A stretch of DNA of 64,000 bases from Mitsuaria sp. PDC51. GTDB taxonomy: Bacteria; Pseudomonadota; Gammaproteobacteria; Burkholderiales; Burkholderiaceae_C. The stretch lies in contig NZ_FOZE01000001.1 of the NCBI RefSeq assembly GCF_900113225.1, positions 868,001-932,000 of the forward strand, in the 5' to 3' direction. Shown in pieces: positions 45,342-52,951 of this stretch; the stretch's first letter is position 1, and the number at the start of each line of letters is the position of its first letter. Below the pieces are notes generated by a model. It had not been told where the DNA came from. It saw nothing but the letters and a program-made list of their open reading frames with translations, and made no database searches. The position numbers and the translations under genes were made by a program.

Positions 45342-46100
45342 ATGGGCGCCCGACTTCCCCACGCCGCTTCCACCGACGCCCCGGGCGGCCTGCGCTGGCC
45401 GGCCCTGGCGCTGCTGAGCTGGGCGGCCTGCTTCGCCGTCTGGCGCCTGTTCGGCCCGGACTGGCCGGCGGCGATCGTCGCCTCGGGCCTGGGCCTGATC
45501 CTCGCCGGACTCCACCGCCAGGCCTGGCGCCGGCTGATCGTGGCGTCCGGTTTTCCGCTGGCGCTGCTGTTCACGGGTACCGACCTGCCGGCCTGGATCT
45601 GGCTGATCCCGCTGGCCGTGCTGGTGCTGGCCTATCCGCGCCGCGGCTGGAGCGACGCGCCGCTTTATCCGACCCCCCACGATGCGCTGCGCGCGCTGCC
45701 CGAGCGTGTGAAGCTGCACGACGGCGCCCGCGTCCTGGATGCTGGCTGCGGGCTCGGCGACGGATTGGTGGCTCTTCGCCGCGCTTATCCGGGCCTGCGC
45801 TTCGCGGGCATTGAATACAGTGGCGTCCTGTGGCTGCTGGCCCGCCTGCGCTGCCCCTGGGCCGAGATCGCCCGGGGCGACCTGTGGGCCCAGTCGTGGC
45901 GCGAGATGGACCTGGTCTACCTGTTCCAGCGACCCGAATCGATGCCGCGCGCGCTTGACAAGGCGCGCACCGAGATGCGGCCGGGTGCCTGGCTGGCGAG
46001 CCTGGATTTTCCGCTGCCGGGCCAGCCGGTCTTCGCACAGCTGGACACCGGCACCCGCCACCGGCTGTATGTCTACCGGGTGCGCGAACTCCAGGCCTGA
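45342..46100 (+). CDS. Membrane-anchored class I SAM-dependent methyltransferase
   Basis: A 252-residue protein. The first 95 residues hold three to four hydrophobic segments (LALLSWAACFAVWRLF, AAIVASGLGLILAGL, LIPLAVLVLAYP). A Rossmann methyltransferase domain follows with the SAM motif VLDAGCGLGDG and the acidic IEYSG strand. It starts 10 bases after flhC copy 2, so it is probably co-expressed. Membrane-anchored methyltransferases of this type occur across Burkholderiales with unknown substrates; a role in motility or envelope modification is only inferred. Confidence 0.85.
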   Translation: MGARLPHAASTDAPGGLRWPALALLSWAACFAVWRLFGPDWPAAIVASGLGLILAGLHRQAWRRLIVASGFPLALLFTGTDLPAWIWLIPLAVLVLAYPRRGWSDAPLYPTPHDALRALPERVKLHDGARVLDAGCGLGDGLVALRRAYPGLRFAGIEYSGVLWLLARLRCPWAEIARGDLWAQSWREMDLVYLFQRPESMPRALDKARTEMRPGAWLASLDFPLPGQPVFAQLDTGTRHRLYVYRVRELQA

Positions 46101-46189
46101 GCGCCTTGGACGCCGCCCACATCGAACGCAATCAGTCAGCGACGCCCGATCGGCGTCCGCACGGCACACCGGTCGTCACAGGCCGGGGC

Positions 46190-46216
46190 TCAAGCGGGCG
46201 GGGAGCCGGTCGATAA
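46190..46216 (+). promoter_or_regulatory. FliA (sigma-28) promoter of motA
   Basis: TCAAGCGG-N11-GTCGATAA; the -10 matches the enteric consensus at 7 of 8 and the spacing is exact. It lies 61 bases before the motA ATG. A small palindrome (GACGCC-N5-GGCGTC, 46141-46157) lies upstream. Confidence 0.7.
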
Positions 46217-46277
46217 GGGATGAGATGGCCCGGACCGCGAGGGGACGCGGCGGTTACTTCAGGACGGAACGAATTCC

Positions 46278-47135
46278 ATGTTTGTCATCATCGGTTGGCT
46301 GCTGGCCCTGGCTTGCATCTTCGGCGTGTTCATCGCGCACGGGGGCAACATCGGCGTGGTGCTGCATGCGTTGCCCTTCGAGATGACGACCATCTTCGGC
46401 GCGGCGATCGGCGGCATGCTGGCCACCAATCCGCCCAAGGTCATGAAGGCCACGCTCAAGGGCCTGGGCGATTGTTTCAAGGGCAGCAAGTACACCAAGG
46501 CCCGCTACATGGAGCTGCTGGCGCTGCTCTACGACATCCTCCAGAAGGCCCGCAAGGAAGGCCTGATGTCGATTGAAAAGGATGTCGAGGATCCGCACAG
46601 CTCGCCGCTGTTCCAGAAATATCCCACCGTGGGCAACGACCACCATGTGGCCGAGTTCATCACCGACTATCTTCGGATGATGGTGTCCGGCAACCTGAAC
46701 GCGCACGAGATCGAGTCCCTGATGGACGCCGAGATCGACACGCACCACCACGAGGCCTTCCTCGCCGTGATCGCGCTGCAGCGCCTGGCGGGCGGATTGC
46801 CGGCCTTCGGCATCGTCGCGGCGGTGCTGGGCGTGGTGAACACGATGGGCTCGGTCGGCCAGCCGCCGGCGGTGCTGGGCGGGATGATCGGTTCGGCGCT
46901 GGTGGGCACCTTCCTGGGCATTCTGCTGGCCTATGCCTTCGCCGAGCCGCTGGCCGGCGCGCTCGAGGCCAAGGTCGACGAGGCCGGCAAGGAACTGCAG
47001 TGCATCAAGACCACGTTGCTGGCCTCGATGCAGGGTTATGCGCCGCAGGTGGCGATCGAATTCGGCCGCAAGGTGCTTTACTCGACCGAGCGCCCGACCT
47101 TCGCCGAGCTCGAAGGCCACGTGAAGAAGAAGTGA
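46278..47135 (+). CDS. motA: Flagellar stator protein MotA
   Basis: A 285-residue inner-membrane proton-channel subunit with four membrane helices (N-terminal FVIIGWLLALACIFGVFIA; the last pair at about residues 170-225) and a large cytoplasmic loop that contacts FliG (LLALLYDILQKARKEGLMSIE, with the usual conserved Arg/Glu region). It is of typical length. First gene of motA-motB-cheY-cheZ under a FliA-type promoter. Confidence 0.97.
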   Translation: MFVIIGWLLALACIFGVFIAHGGNIGVVLHALPFEMTTIFGAAIGGMLATNPPKVMKATLKGLGDCFKGSKYTKARYMELLALLYDILQKARKEGLMSIEKDVEDPHSSPLFQKYPTVGNDHHVAEFITDYLRMMVSGNLNAHEIESLMDAEIDTHHHEAFLAVIALQRLAGGLPAFGIVAAVLGVVNTMGSVGQPPAVLGGMIGSALVGTFLGILLAYAFAEPLAGALEAKVDEAGKELQCIKTTLLASMQGYAPQVAIEFGRKVLYSTERPTFAELEGHVKKK

Positions 47136-47150
47136 TCGGAGTCATTTGCC

Positions 47151-48098
47151 ATGGCCGGTGACGCCAAGAAACTGCAGCCCATCATCATCAAGCGCGTCAA
47201 GAAGGGCGGCCATGCCGCCCACGGCGGCGCGTGGAAGATCGCCTACGCGGACTTCGTGACGGCGATGATGGCCTTCTTCCTGCTGATGTGGCTGCTGGGC
47301 TCCACGACCGAGGGCGACAAGAAGGGTATCGCGGATTATTTCGCCTCGCCGCTGAAGGTCGCGATGTTCGGCGGTTCGGGTTCGGGCGACGCTTCGCACA
47401 TCATCAAGGGCGGCGGTCAGGACCTGACGCGCCAGACCGGCCAGGTCAAGGCCGGCGACGTCGAATCCCCTCGGAAAACCATCAACCTGAAGGCCCTCAA
47501 GGAAGAGCAGCGCCGCGCCGAGCGGGTGCGCCTGCAGCAATTGAAGGACAAGGTCGAGAAAATCATTGCCGACAACCCGCGAATTGCGGCATTAGGTGGG
47601 CAAATCCGACTCGACATGACCCGCGAGGGCTTGCGTATCCAAATCGTGGACGAGAATAATCGCCCGATGTTTGACAGCGGCAGCGCGGTGGTGAAGCCGT
47701 ATATGCGCGAATTGCTGCAGGAACTCGGCAACGTGTTGTCCGAGGTGCCCAACCGGCTCACGCTGGAGGGTCATACGGATGCACAGCCGTTTTCTGCGGG
47801 CGAGCGTGGATACAGCAACTGGGAATTGTCGGCGGACCGGGCCAATGCCTCACGGCGCGAGCTGGTGGCGGGCGGTTTGCCGGATGCCCGGGTCCTTCGC
47901 GTGCAGGGGTTGGCGTCGAGCAAACTGCTGGACACGAAAGACCCCAATGCCCAGGTCAATCGCCGCATCAGCATCATCGTGATGAATCGCGATGCCGAGG
48001 ATGCGGTGCTGAAGAACCTGCCCGACGAGGACGAGGACACTGCGAATCCTGCGGCGAGCGCGCCGCAGGCCTCAAGTTCCGCGCCCTCCGGCCGATAA
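47151..48098 (+). CDS. motB: Flagellar stator protein MotB
   Basis: A 315-residue stator subunit. The N-terminal helix carries the proton-binding Asp in [19 protein letters not shown]; a plug and linker follow, then a C-terminal OmpA-like peptidoglycan-binding domain ([28 protein letters not shown]). It starts 15 bases after motA. Confidence 0.97.
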   Translation: MAGDAKKLQPIIIKRVKKGGHAAHGGAWKIAYADFVTAMMAFFLLMWLLGSTTEGDKKGIADYFASPLKVAMFGGSGSGDASHIIKGGGQDLTRQTGQVKAGDVESPRKTINLKALKEEQRRAERVRLQQLKDKVEKIIADNPRIAALGGQIRLDMTREGLRIQIVDENNRPMFDSGSAVVKPYMRELLQELGNVLSEVPNRLTLEGHTDAQPFSAGERGYSNWELSADRANASRRELVAGGLPDARVLRVQGLASSKLLDTKDPNAQVNRRISIIVMNRDAEDAVLKNLPDEDEDTANPAASAPQASSSAPSGR

Positions 48099-48129
48099 CA
48101 CAGCCCTCCAGTCCCCTCAGAGGAACGCC

Positions 48130-48522
48130 ATGAGCACTGACATGAAATTCTTGATCGTCGACGACTTCTCGACCATGCGCCGGATCGTGCGCGGTCTGCT
48201 GAAGGAGATCGGCTACAACAACGCCGAAGAGGCGGAAGATGGCGTCGAGGCCCTGAGCATGCTGAAACAGGCGAAATACGATTTCGTCGTCAGCGACATC
48301 AACATGCCCAACATGAATGGCTTCGAGCTGCTCAAGGCCATCAAGGAGGATGCCTCGCTGAAGCACCTGCCGGTGCTGATGGTGACGGCCGAAGCCCGCA
48401 AGGAAGACATCGTCCTGGCCGCCCAGAGCGGCGCGGCGGGCTACATCGTGAAGCCGTTCACGAAGGCCACGCTGGAGGAAAAGGTCCAGAAGATCATGCA
48501 GAAGCTGGCCGCTGCGGCCTGA
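48130..48522 (+). CDS. cheY: Chemotaxis response regulator CheY
   Basis: A 130-residue receiver that carries the signal from CheA to FliM. Key residues are the acidic pair in LIVDDFS, phospho-acceptor Asp in [13 protein letters not shown], Thr in VTAEA and Lys in [12 protein letters not shown]. This is the canonical CheY of the enteric type, next to cheZ in the motA operon, and is distinct from the receiver next to cheA. Confidence 0.97.
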   Translation: MSTDMKFLIVDDFSTMRRIVRGLLKEIGYNNAEEAEDGVEALSMLKQAKYDFVVSDINMPNMNGFELLKAIKEDASLKHLPVLMVTAEARKEDIVLAAQSGAAGYIVKPFTKATLEEKVQKIMQKLAAAA

Positions 48523-48538
48523 CGCTGGGGAGTCCACC

Positions 48539-49174
48539 ATGCAGATGGAAGAACTGGCCAAACTGTCGCAGGGCAACGAACCGCTGATGGTCTCGCCCGA
48601 GGTGTTCCAGCAGATCGGCACGATCACCCGCGTGCTGCACGACACGATGCAGCAGCTGGGCGTGATGCCCAAGCTGCAGGTCGCCACCGACGGCCTGCCC
48701 GATGCGCGCAGCCGCCTGACCTACATCGCCAACAAGACCGCTGACGCCGCCAACAAGGTGCTGAACTCGGTCGACCAGGCCAAGGCGGAACACGCCAAGA
48801 TCACCGAGGCCGCCAATGCGATGGCCCAGGCGATCACCGCGGACCCGGTCCGCGCGGTGGCTTCGGGCGCGGTGCTCAACTTCGTCAAGGAAGTCGAGTC
48901 CTCGACCTCCAAGATCGACACCCACCTGACCGACATCATGCTGTCGCAGGACTTCCATGACCTGACCGGTCAGGTCGTCGCCAAGGTCGTGACCCTGGCC
49001 AACGACCTGGAAGATTCGCTGGTGAAGCTGCTGGTCTCGGTGGTGCCGCCGGAGCAGCGTGAGAAGGTCGATCCGAGCATCCTGCAGGGCCCGGTCGTCA
49101 GCCACGAAGGCCGTACCGACGTGGTGGCCAACCAGTCCGAAGTGGACGACCTGCTGGCCTCGCTGGGCTTCTGA
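48539..49174 (+). CDS. cheZ: CheY-P phosphatase CheZ
   Basis: A 211-residue helical phosphatase that switches off phospho-CheY. The catalytic region is DIMLSQDFHDLTGQVV, with the catalytic Gln in DLTGQ, and the C-terminal CheY-binding peptide is QSEVDDLLASLGF. It starts 16 bases after cheY. A strong terminator follows. Confidence 0.97.
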   Translation: MQMEELAKLSQGNEPLMVSPEVFQQIGTITRVLHDTMQQLGVMPKLQVATDGLPDARSRLTYIANKTADAANKVLNSVDQAKAEHAKITEAANAMAQAITADPVRAVASGAVLNFVKEVESSTSKIDTHLTDIMLSQDFHDLTGQVVAKVVTLANDLEDSLVKLLVSVVPPEQREKVDPSILQGPVVSHEGRTDVVANQSEVDDLLASLGF

Positions 49175-49208
49175 TCGCCTCGGCCGGCCGCGAGCCGGCA
49201 CCCCGACG

Positions 49209-49240
49209 AAACCCGCGCCCAGGCGCGGGTTTCTGCTTTC
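49209..49240 (+). terminator. Intrinsic terminator after cheZ
   Basis: AAACCCGCGC-CCAG-GCGCGGGTTT followed by CTGCTTTC, 35 bases after the cheZ stop. Confidence 0.8.
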
Positions 49241-49297
49241 TGGGCGACTGGAACGACGGGCTGAGGGCTGGCTGAGAAGACCGGCTGATTTCCGCCT

Positions 49298-49340
49298 CTT
49301 ATCGGACCAAGCCCGAACGGCTCGCGGCCGAACAATGGCG
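49298..49340 (+). promoter_or_regulatory. Class II-type flagellar promoter of flhB
   Basis: CTTATCGG-N25-AACAAT followed by GG. The downstream part GCCGAACAATGGCG is identical in the flhA leader at the same distance from CTTATCGG. AACAAT fits a -10; transcription would start near 49343, 36 bases before the ATG. Confidence 0.55.
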
Positions 49341-49378
49341 AGGCTGCGGCATGGGGCTGCGGCGTCCTCATTGCGCAC

Positions 49379-50575
49379 ATGGCCGATTCAGACGCACAAG
49401 ACCGCAACTTACCCGCCTCGCAGAAAAAGATCGAACGATCGCGCAAGGAGGGCCAGTTGCCGCGTTCCCGGGACCTGCCGCATTTCGCGGTCATGGCCAC
49501 CGGGGCCGCGTTGTTCGCCACCTCGACGCCGTACGCGGTCGACACGCTGCAGCACATGCTCGAAGGGGCGCTGCGTTTCGATGCCGAACAGCTGCGCGCC
49601 GCCGGCATGATGACCGAGCGGCTGTCCGCGCTGACCTGGCAGGGCATGGTGCTCGGCCTGCCGGCGATGCTCATCCTGGCGATGGCCGCGATCGCGGCGC
49701 ACATCGCCTCGGGCGGCTGGAACTTCACGATGAAGCCGCTGAGCCCCAAGTTCACCCACCTGAACCCGGTCACCGGCTTCGGCCGGCTGTTCCAGTGGCA
49801 GAACCTGACCACGGCGCTGAAGGCCGTTCTGCTGTCGCTGGTGCTGGGCATCGTCGGCGCGATCGCGCTGAAGGACCGCATCGCAGGCTTCGTCGGGATC
49901 ATGTCGGTGCCGCTGCCTTCCGCGCTCGCCTTCGCGGGCAAGCAACTAATGGGCGGCCTGATGATGCTTGGCCTGTGCCTGGCGCTGTTCGCCGTCATCG
50001 ACGTGCCGCTGCAGCGCCACCTCTACCTGAAGCGGCTGAAGATGTCCCGCGAGGAGGCCAAGAACGAGCTCAAGGAAGCCGAAGGCAACCTCGAGATGAA
50101 GCACAAGATGCGCCACAAGGCCCGCGAGCTGGTGAAGCGTCGCATGCTGGCGGCGGTGCCCAAGGCGGACCTGGTCGTGATGAACCCGACCCACTATGCG
50201 GTCGCGATCGCCTACGACGAAACCCAGTTCGGCGCGCCGCGGGTGGTGGCCAAGGGCCTGGACCTGCTGGCCTTCAAGATCCGCGACATCGCCAAGGAAA
50301 GCAAGGTGCCGGTGCTGCAGGCGCCGGCCCTGGCCCGTGCCCTGTACGCCCACGCCGAGCTGGATCGGGAGATCCCCGGCGCGCTGTTCGGCGCGGTGGC
50401 GCAGGTGCTGGCCTACGTGTACCAGCTCAAGGCCGCGCTCAAGGGGCAGGGCATGGCGCCGAACGCGGCGCCGAACCCGGCCGTGCCGGACGAGCTCGAC
50501 CCGCACAAGAAGCCGGGTTGGACGCCGCCGGAGGACGAGGCGGAGGACGCTTTCCCTGAAGGGCGTCCGGGCTGA
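49379..50575 (+). CDS. flhB: Flagellar export protein FlhB
   Basis: A 398-residue export-gate protein with four membrane helices and a cytoplasmic domain that cleaves itself at NPTH (VVMNPTHYAVAIAYDE, about residue 268), which sets substrate specificity with FliK. The N-terminus has the usual RKEGQLPRSRDL. It stands alone with its own promoter element; a repeat-rich gap separates it from flhA. Confidence 0.97.
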   Translation: MADSDAQDRNLPASQKKIERSRKEGQLPRSRDLPHFAVMATGAALFATSTPYAVDTLQHMLEGALRFDAEQLRAAGMMTERLSALTWQGMVLGLPAMLILAMAAIAAHIASGGWNFTMKPLSPKFTHLNPVTGFGRLFQWQNLTTALKAVLLSLVLGIVGAIALKDRIAGFVGIMSVPLPSALAFAGKQLMGGLMMLGLCLALFAVIDVPLQRHLYLKRLKMSREEAKNELKEAEGNLEMKHKMRHKARELVKRRMLAAVPKADLVVMNPTHYAVAIAYDETQFGAPRVVAKGLDLLAFKIRDIAKESKVPVLQAPALARALYAHAELDREIPGALFGAVAQVLAYVYQLKAALKGQGMAPNAAPNPAVPDELDPHKKPGWTPPEDEAEDAFPEGRPG

Positions 50576-50587
50576 TCGCCCAGCGGA

Positions 50588-50633
50588 AGACCGAGCCGTC
50601 GAAAGACCGAGCCGCGGGAGACCGAGCCAGCGG
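50588..50633. repeat. Triple direct repeat AGACCGAGCC
   Basis: AGACCGAGCC occurs at 50588, 50604 and 50619, spaced 16 and 15 bases, between flhB and the large inverted repeat. Confidence 0.85.
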
Positions 50634-50717
50634 CGGGCAGGACGGTGCCCCCTTTCCGCTCAGACGCCTGCGCCCGCTCGGCATTCGCTTCAAGGGGGCA
50701 CCGTCCCGCCCGCCGCT
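50629..50717. repeat. Large inverted repeat between flhB and flhA
   Basis: Arms of 26 bases (50629-50654 and 50692-50717) pair with one mismatch around a 37-base loop. The inner arm is GGACGGTGCCCCCTT. There is no T tract after it. It could be a REP-like element, a processing site or a barrier separating flhB from flhA. Confidence 0.8.
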
Positions 50718-50754
50718 CTCCACCAATGGCGCGGTTCGGGGGGGAAAAGGCCCG

Positions 50755-50800
50755 CTTATCGGGCTAAAGGACGGTGGGGCTCCGCCGAACAATGGCGGGG
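50755..50800 (+). promoter_or_regulatory. Class II-type flagellar promoter of flhA
   Basis: CTTATCGG-N25-AACAAT followed by GG, matching the flhB element in both boxes and spacing. Transcription would start near 50800, about 50 bases before the flhA ATG. GCCCG-CTTAT-CGGGC also forms a small dyad over the upstream box. Confidence 0.55.
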
Positions 50801-50851
50801 CTCGATGGTCTCGTCGAGTTCCCCGTTGAACCCAGGCAGAAGGCAAACCCG

Positions 50852-52951
50852 ATGAACGAGCTCATGGCCCGTTTGCAGAACCTCCTCGGACCCCGCGCCG
50901 CCATCGTGCAGGCGCTCGGGGCACCGATCGCCATCATCATCATCCTGTCGATGATGGTGCTGCCGCTGCCCGCCTTCGCCCTGGACCTGTTCTTCACCTT
51001 CAACATCGCCATGTCCATCATGGTGATGCTGGTGGCCTCGCAGATGGTCAAGCCGCTGGACTTCGCGGCCTTCCCGACCGTGCTGCTGATCACCACGCTG
51101 CTGCGCCTGTCGCTGAACGTGGCCTCCACCCGCGTGGTGCTGCTGGAAGGCCACACCGGCGCCGGCGCCGCCGGCAAGGTGATCGAATCCTTCGGCCACT
51201 TCCTGATCGGCGGCAACTTCGCCGTCGGCCTGATCGTGTTCGCGATCCTGGTGGTCATCAACTTCATCGTGGTGACCAAGGGCGCCGAGCGCATCGCCGA
51301 GGTCGGCGCCCGCTTCACCCTCGACGCGATGCCCGGCAAGCAGATGGCCATCGACGCCGACCTGTCCGCCGGCCTGATCGACGAGAAGGAAGCCAAGCGC
51401 CGCCGCGCCGAACTGGGCGACGAAGCCGACTTCTTCGGCTCCATGGACGGTGCCTCGAAGTTCGTCCGCGGCGACGCGATCGCCGGCATCCTGATCCTGT
51501 TCATCAACATCATCGGCGGCTTCGTGATCGGCGTGGCCCAGCACGGGCTGTCCGCCGGCCAGGCCGCCGACAGCTACATCCTGCTGGCCGTCGGCGACGC
51601 GCTGGTGGCCCAGATCCCGGCGCTGCTGATCTCGGTGTCCTCGGCGCTGGTGGTGTCGCGCGTGGGCAAGGACAAGGACGTGGGCCAGATGATCGGCTCG
51701 CAGGTGTTCGGCTCGACCAAGGCGGTCGCCATCACCGCCGGCGTGATCGGCCTGCTGGGCCTGATCCCGGGCATGCCGCACCTGGTCTTCCTGATGATCG
51801 CCGGCGCGATGGGTTATCTGGCGTACTGGCTGCGAACCAAGGAGCAGACCAAGCAGGCCGCCGAGCTGAAGAAGCCGGCCGCCCCGGTGCCGGGCGCGCC
51901 GAACCCCGATGCCGAGGCCTCCTGGGACGACGTGCAGGCCGTGGACACCCTGGGCCTGGAAGTGGGTTACCGCCTGATCACGCTGGTGGACAAGTCGCGC
52001 GAAGGCGACCTGCTGAGCCGCATCAAGGGCGTGCGCCGCAAGTTCGCGCAGGACATCGGCTTCCTGCCGCCCTCGGTGCACATCCGGGACAACCTGGAGC
52101 TGCGCCCCAGCCAGTACCGAGTGACGCTGCGCGGCGCGGTGATCGGCGAGGCGGAGGCCTACCCGGGCATGTGGCTGGCGATCAACCCCGGTCACGCGAC
52201 GCAGAAGCTGATCGGGACGCCGACGACGGATCCCGCCTTCGGACTCCCGGCGGTCTGGATCGAGGAGCGGCAACGGGATATGGCGCAAATGGCGGGATTT
52301 ACCGTCGTTGATTGCGCGACCGTGGTGGCCACGCATCTCTCACACTTGCTGCAAGTTCACGCGGCCCGATTGTTGGGCCGGGTGGAAACCCAGCAGCTGG
52401 TGGATCACCTCACCAAGCAAGCGCCTCAGCTCATCGAAGACGTGATTCCAAAGATGGTCAATGTCGCCGCCCTGCAACGAGTCCTCCAGTTCCTGCTGGA
52501 AGAGGGCGTGCACATCCGCGACATGCGCTCCATCGTGGAAAGCCTGGCGGAGAACGCCACGCAGACCACCGATCCGGCCGAGCTGGCCCGTCGCATCCGC
52601 ATCCACATCGCCCCGGCGATCGTGCAGCAGATCTACGGTCCGGCCAAGGAACTGGATGTCATCGCCCTCGATCCGGAGCTGGAGCGCCTGGTCACGCAGG
52701 CCCTGCACTCGCCTCACGGCGCGGCGCTGGATCCCGGTGTGGCTGACACGCTTGCGCGGAGTGCCGCCCAGACCGCCCAGTCCCAGGAGGACCGTGGTTT
52801 GCCCGCCTGCCTGCTGGTGCCTGACCTGATCCGCGCGCCCCTGGCCCGACTGCTCAAGCGCGCTGCGCCGCGGCTGAAGGTCCTGGGACACAGCGAGATT
52901 CCTGAAACGCACACGATCCGCATCGGCTCCATCATCGGAGGCACGGCATGA
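50852..52951 (+). CDS. flhA: Flagellar export protein FlhA
   Basis: A 699-residue export-gate protein with eight membrane helices (about residues 20-320), the FHIPEP region (DFAAFPTVLLITTLLRLSLN, VVTKGAERIAEVGARFTLD, PGKQMAIDADL) and a C-terminal cytoplasmic ring domain. The ATG at 50852 was chosen because it has AGAAGG upstream and begins the conserved start; the frame is open 26 codons further. The stop overlaps flhF (ATGA). Confidence 0.96.
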   Translation: MNELMARLQNLLGPRAAIVQALGAPIAIIIILSMMVLPLPAFALDLFFTFNIAMSIMVMLVASQMVKPLDFAAFPTVLLITTLLRLSLNVASTRVVLLEGHTGAGAAGKVIESFGHFLIGGNFAVGLIVFAILVVINFIVVTKGAERIAEVGARFTLDAMPGKQMAIDADLSAGLIDEKEAKRRRAELGDEADFFGSMDGASKFVRGDAIAGILILFINIIGGFVIGVAQHGLSAGQAADSYILLAVGDALVAQIPALLISVSSALVVSRVGKDKDVGQMIGSQVFGSTKAVAITAGVIGLLGLIPGMPHLVFLMIAGAMGYLAYWLRTKEQTKQAAELKKPAAPVPGAPNPDAEASWDDVQAVDTLGLEVGYRLITLVDKSREGDLLSRIKGVRRKFAQDIGFLPPSVHIRDNLELRPSQYRVTLRGAVIGEAEAYPGMWLAINPGHATQKLIGTPTTDPAFGLPAVWIEERQRDMAQMAGFTVVDCATVVATHLSHLLQVHAARLLGRVETQQLVDHLTKQAPQLIEDVIPKMVNVAALQRVLQFLLEEGVHIRDMRSIVESLAENATQTTDPAELARRIRIHIAPAIVQQIYGPAKELDVIALDPELERLVTQALHSPHGAALDPGVADTLARSAAQTAQSQEDRGLPACLLVPDLIRAPLARLLKRAAPRLKVLGHSEIPETHTIRIGSIIGGTA

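Noticed and set aside
42923-45574. A very long minus-strand open frame across the flhDC region
   Set aside because: It runs antisense to flhC, the glycosyltransferase, flhD and flhC, has no family similarity, and its repeated parts simply mirror the duplicated flhDC. Long antisense frames are expected at this GC content.
49298-50800. CTTATCGG boxes read as sigma-28 -10 sites on the opposite strand
   Set aside because: The reverse complement CCGATAAG resembles a FliA -10, but no matching -35 lies at the right distance on that strand and no gene would be transcribed in that direction.
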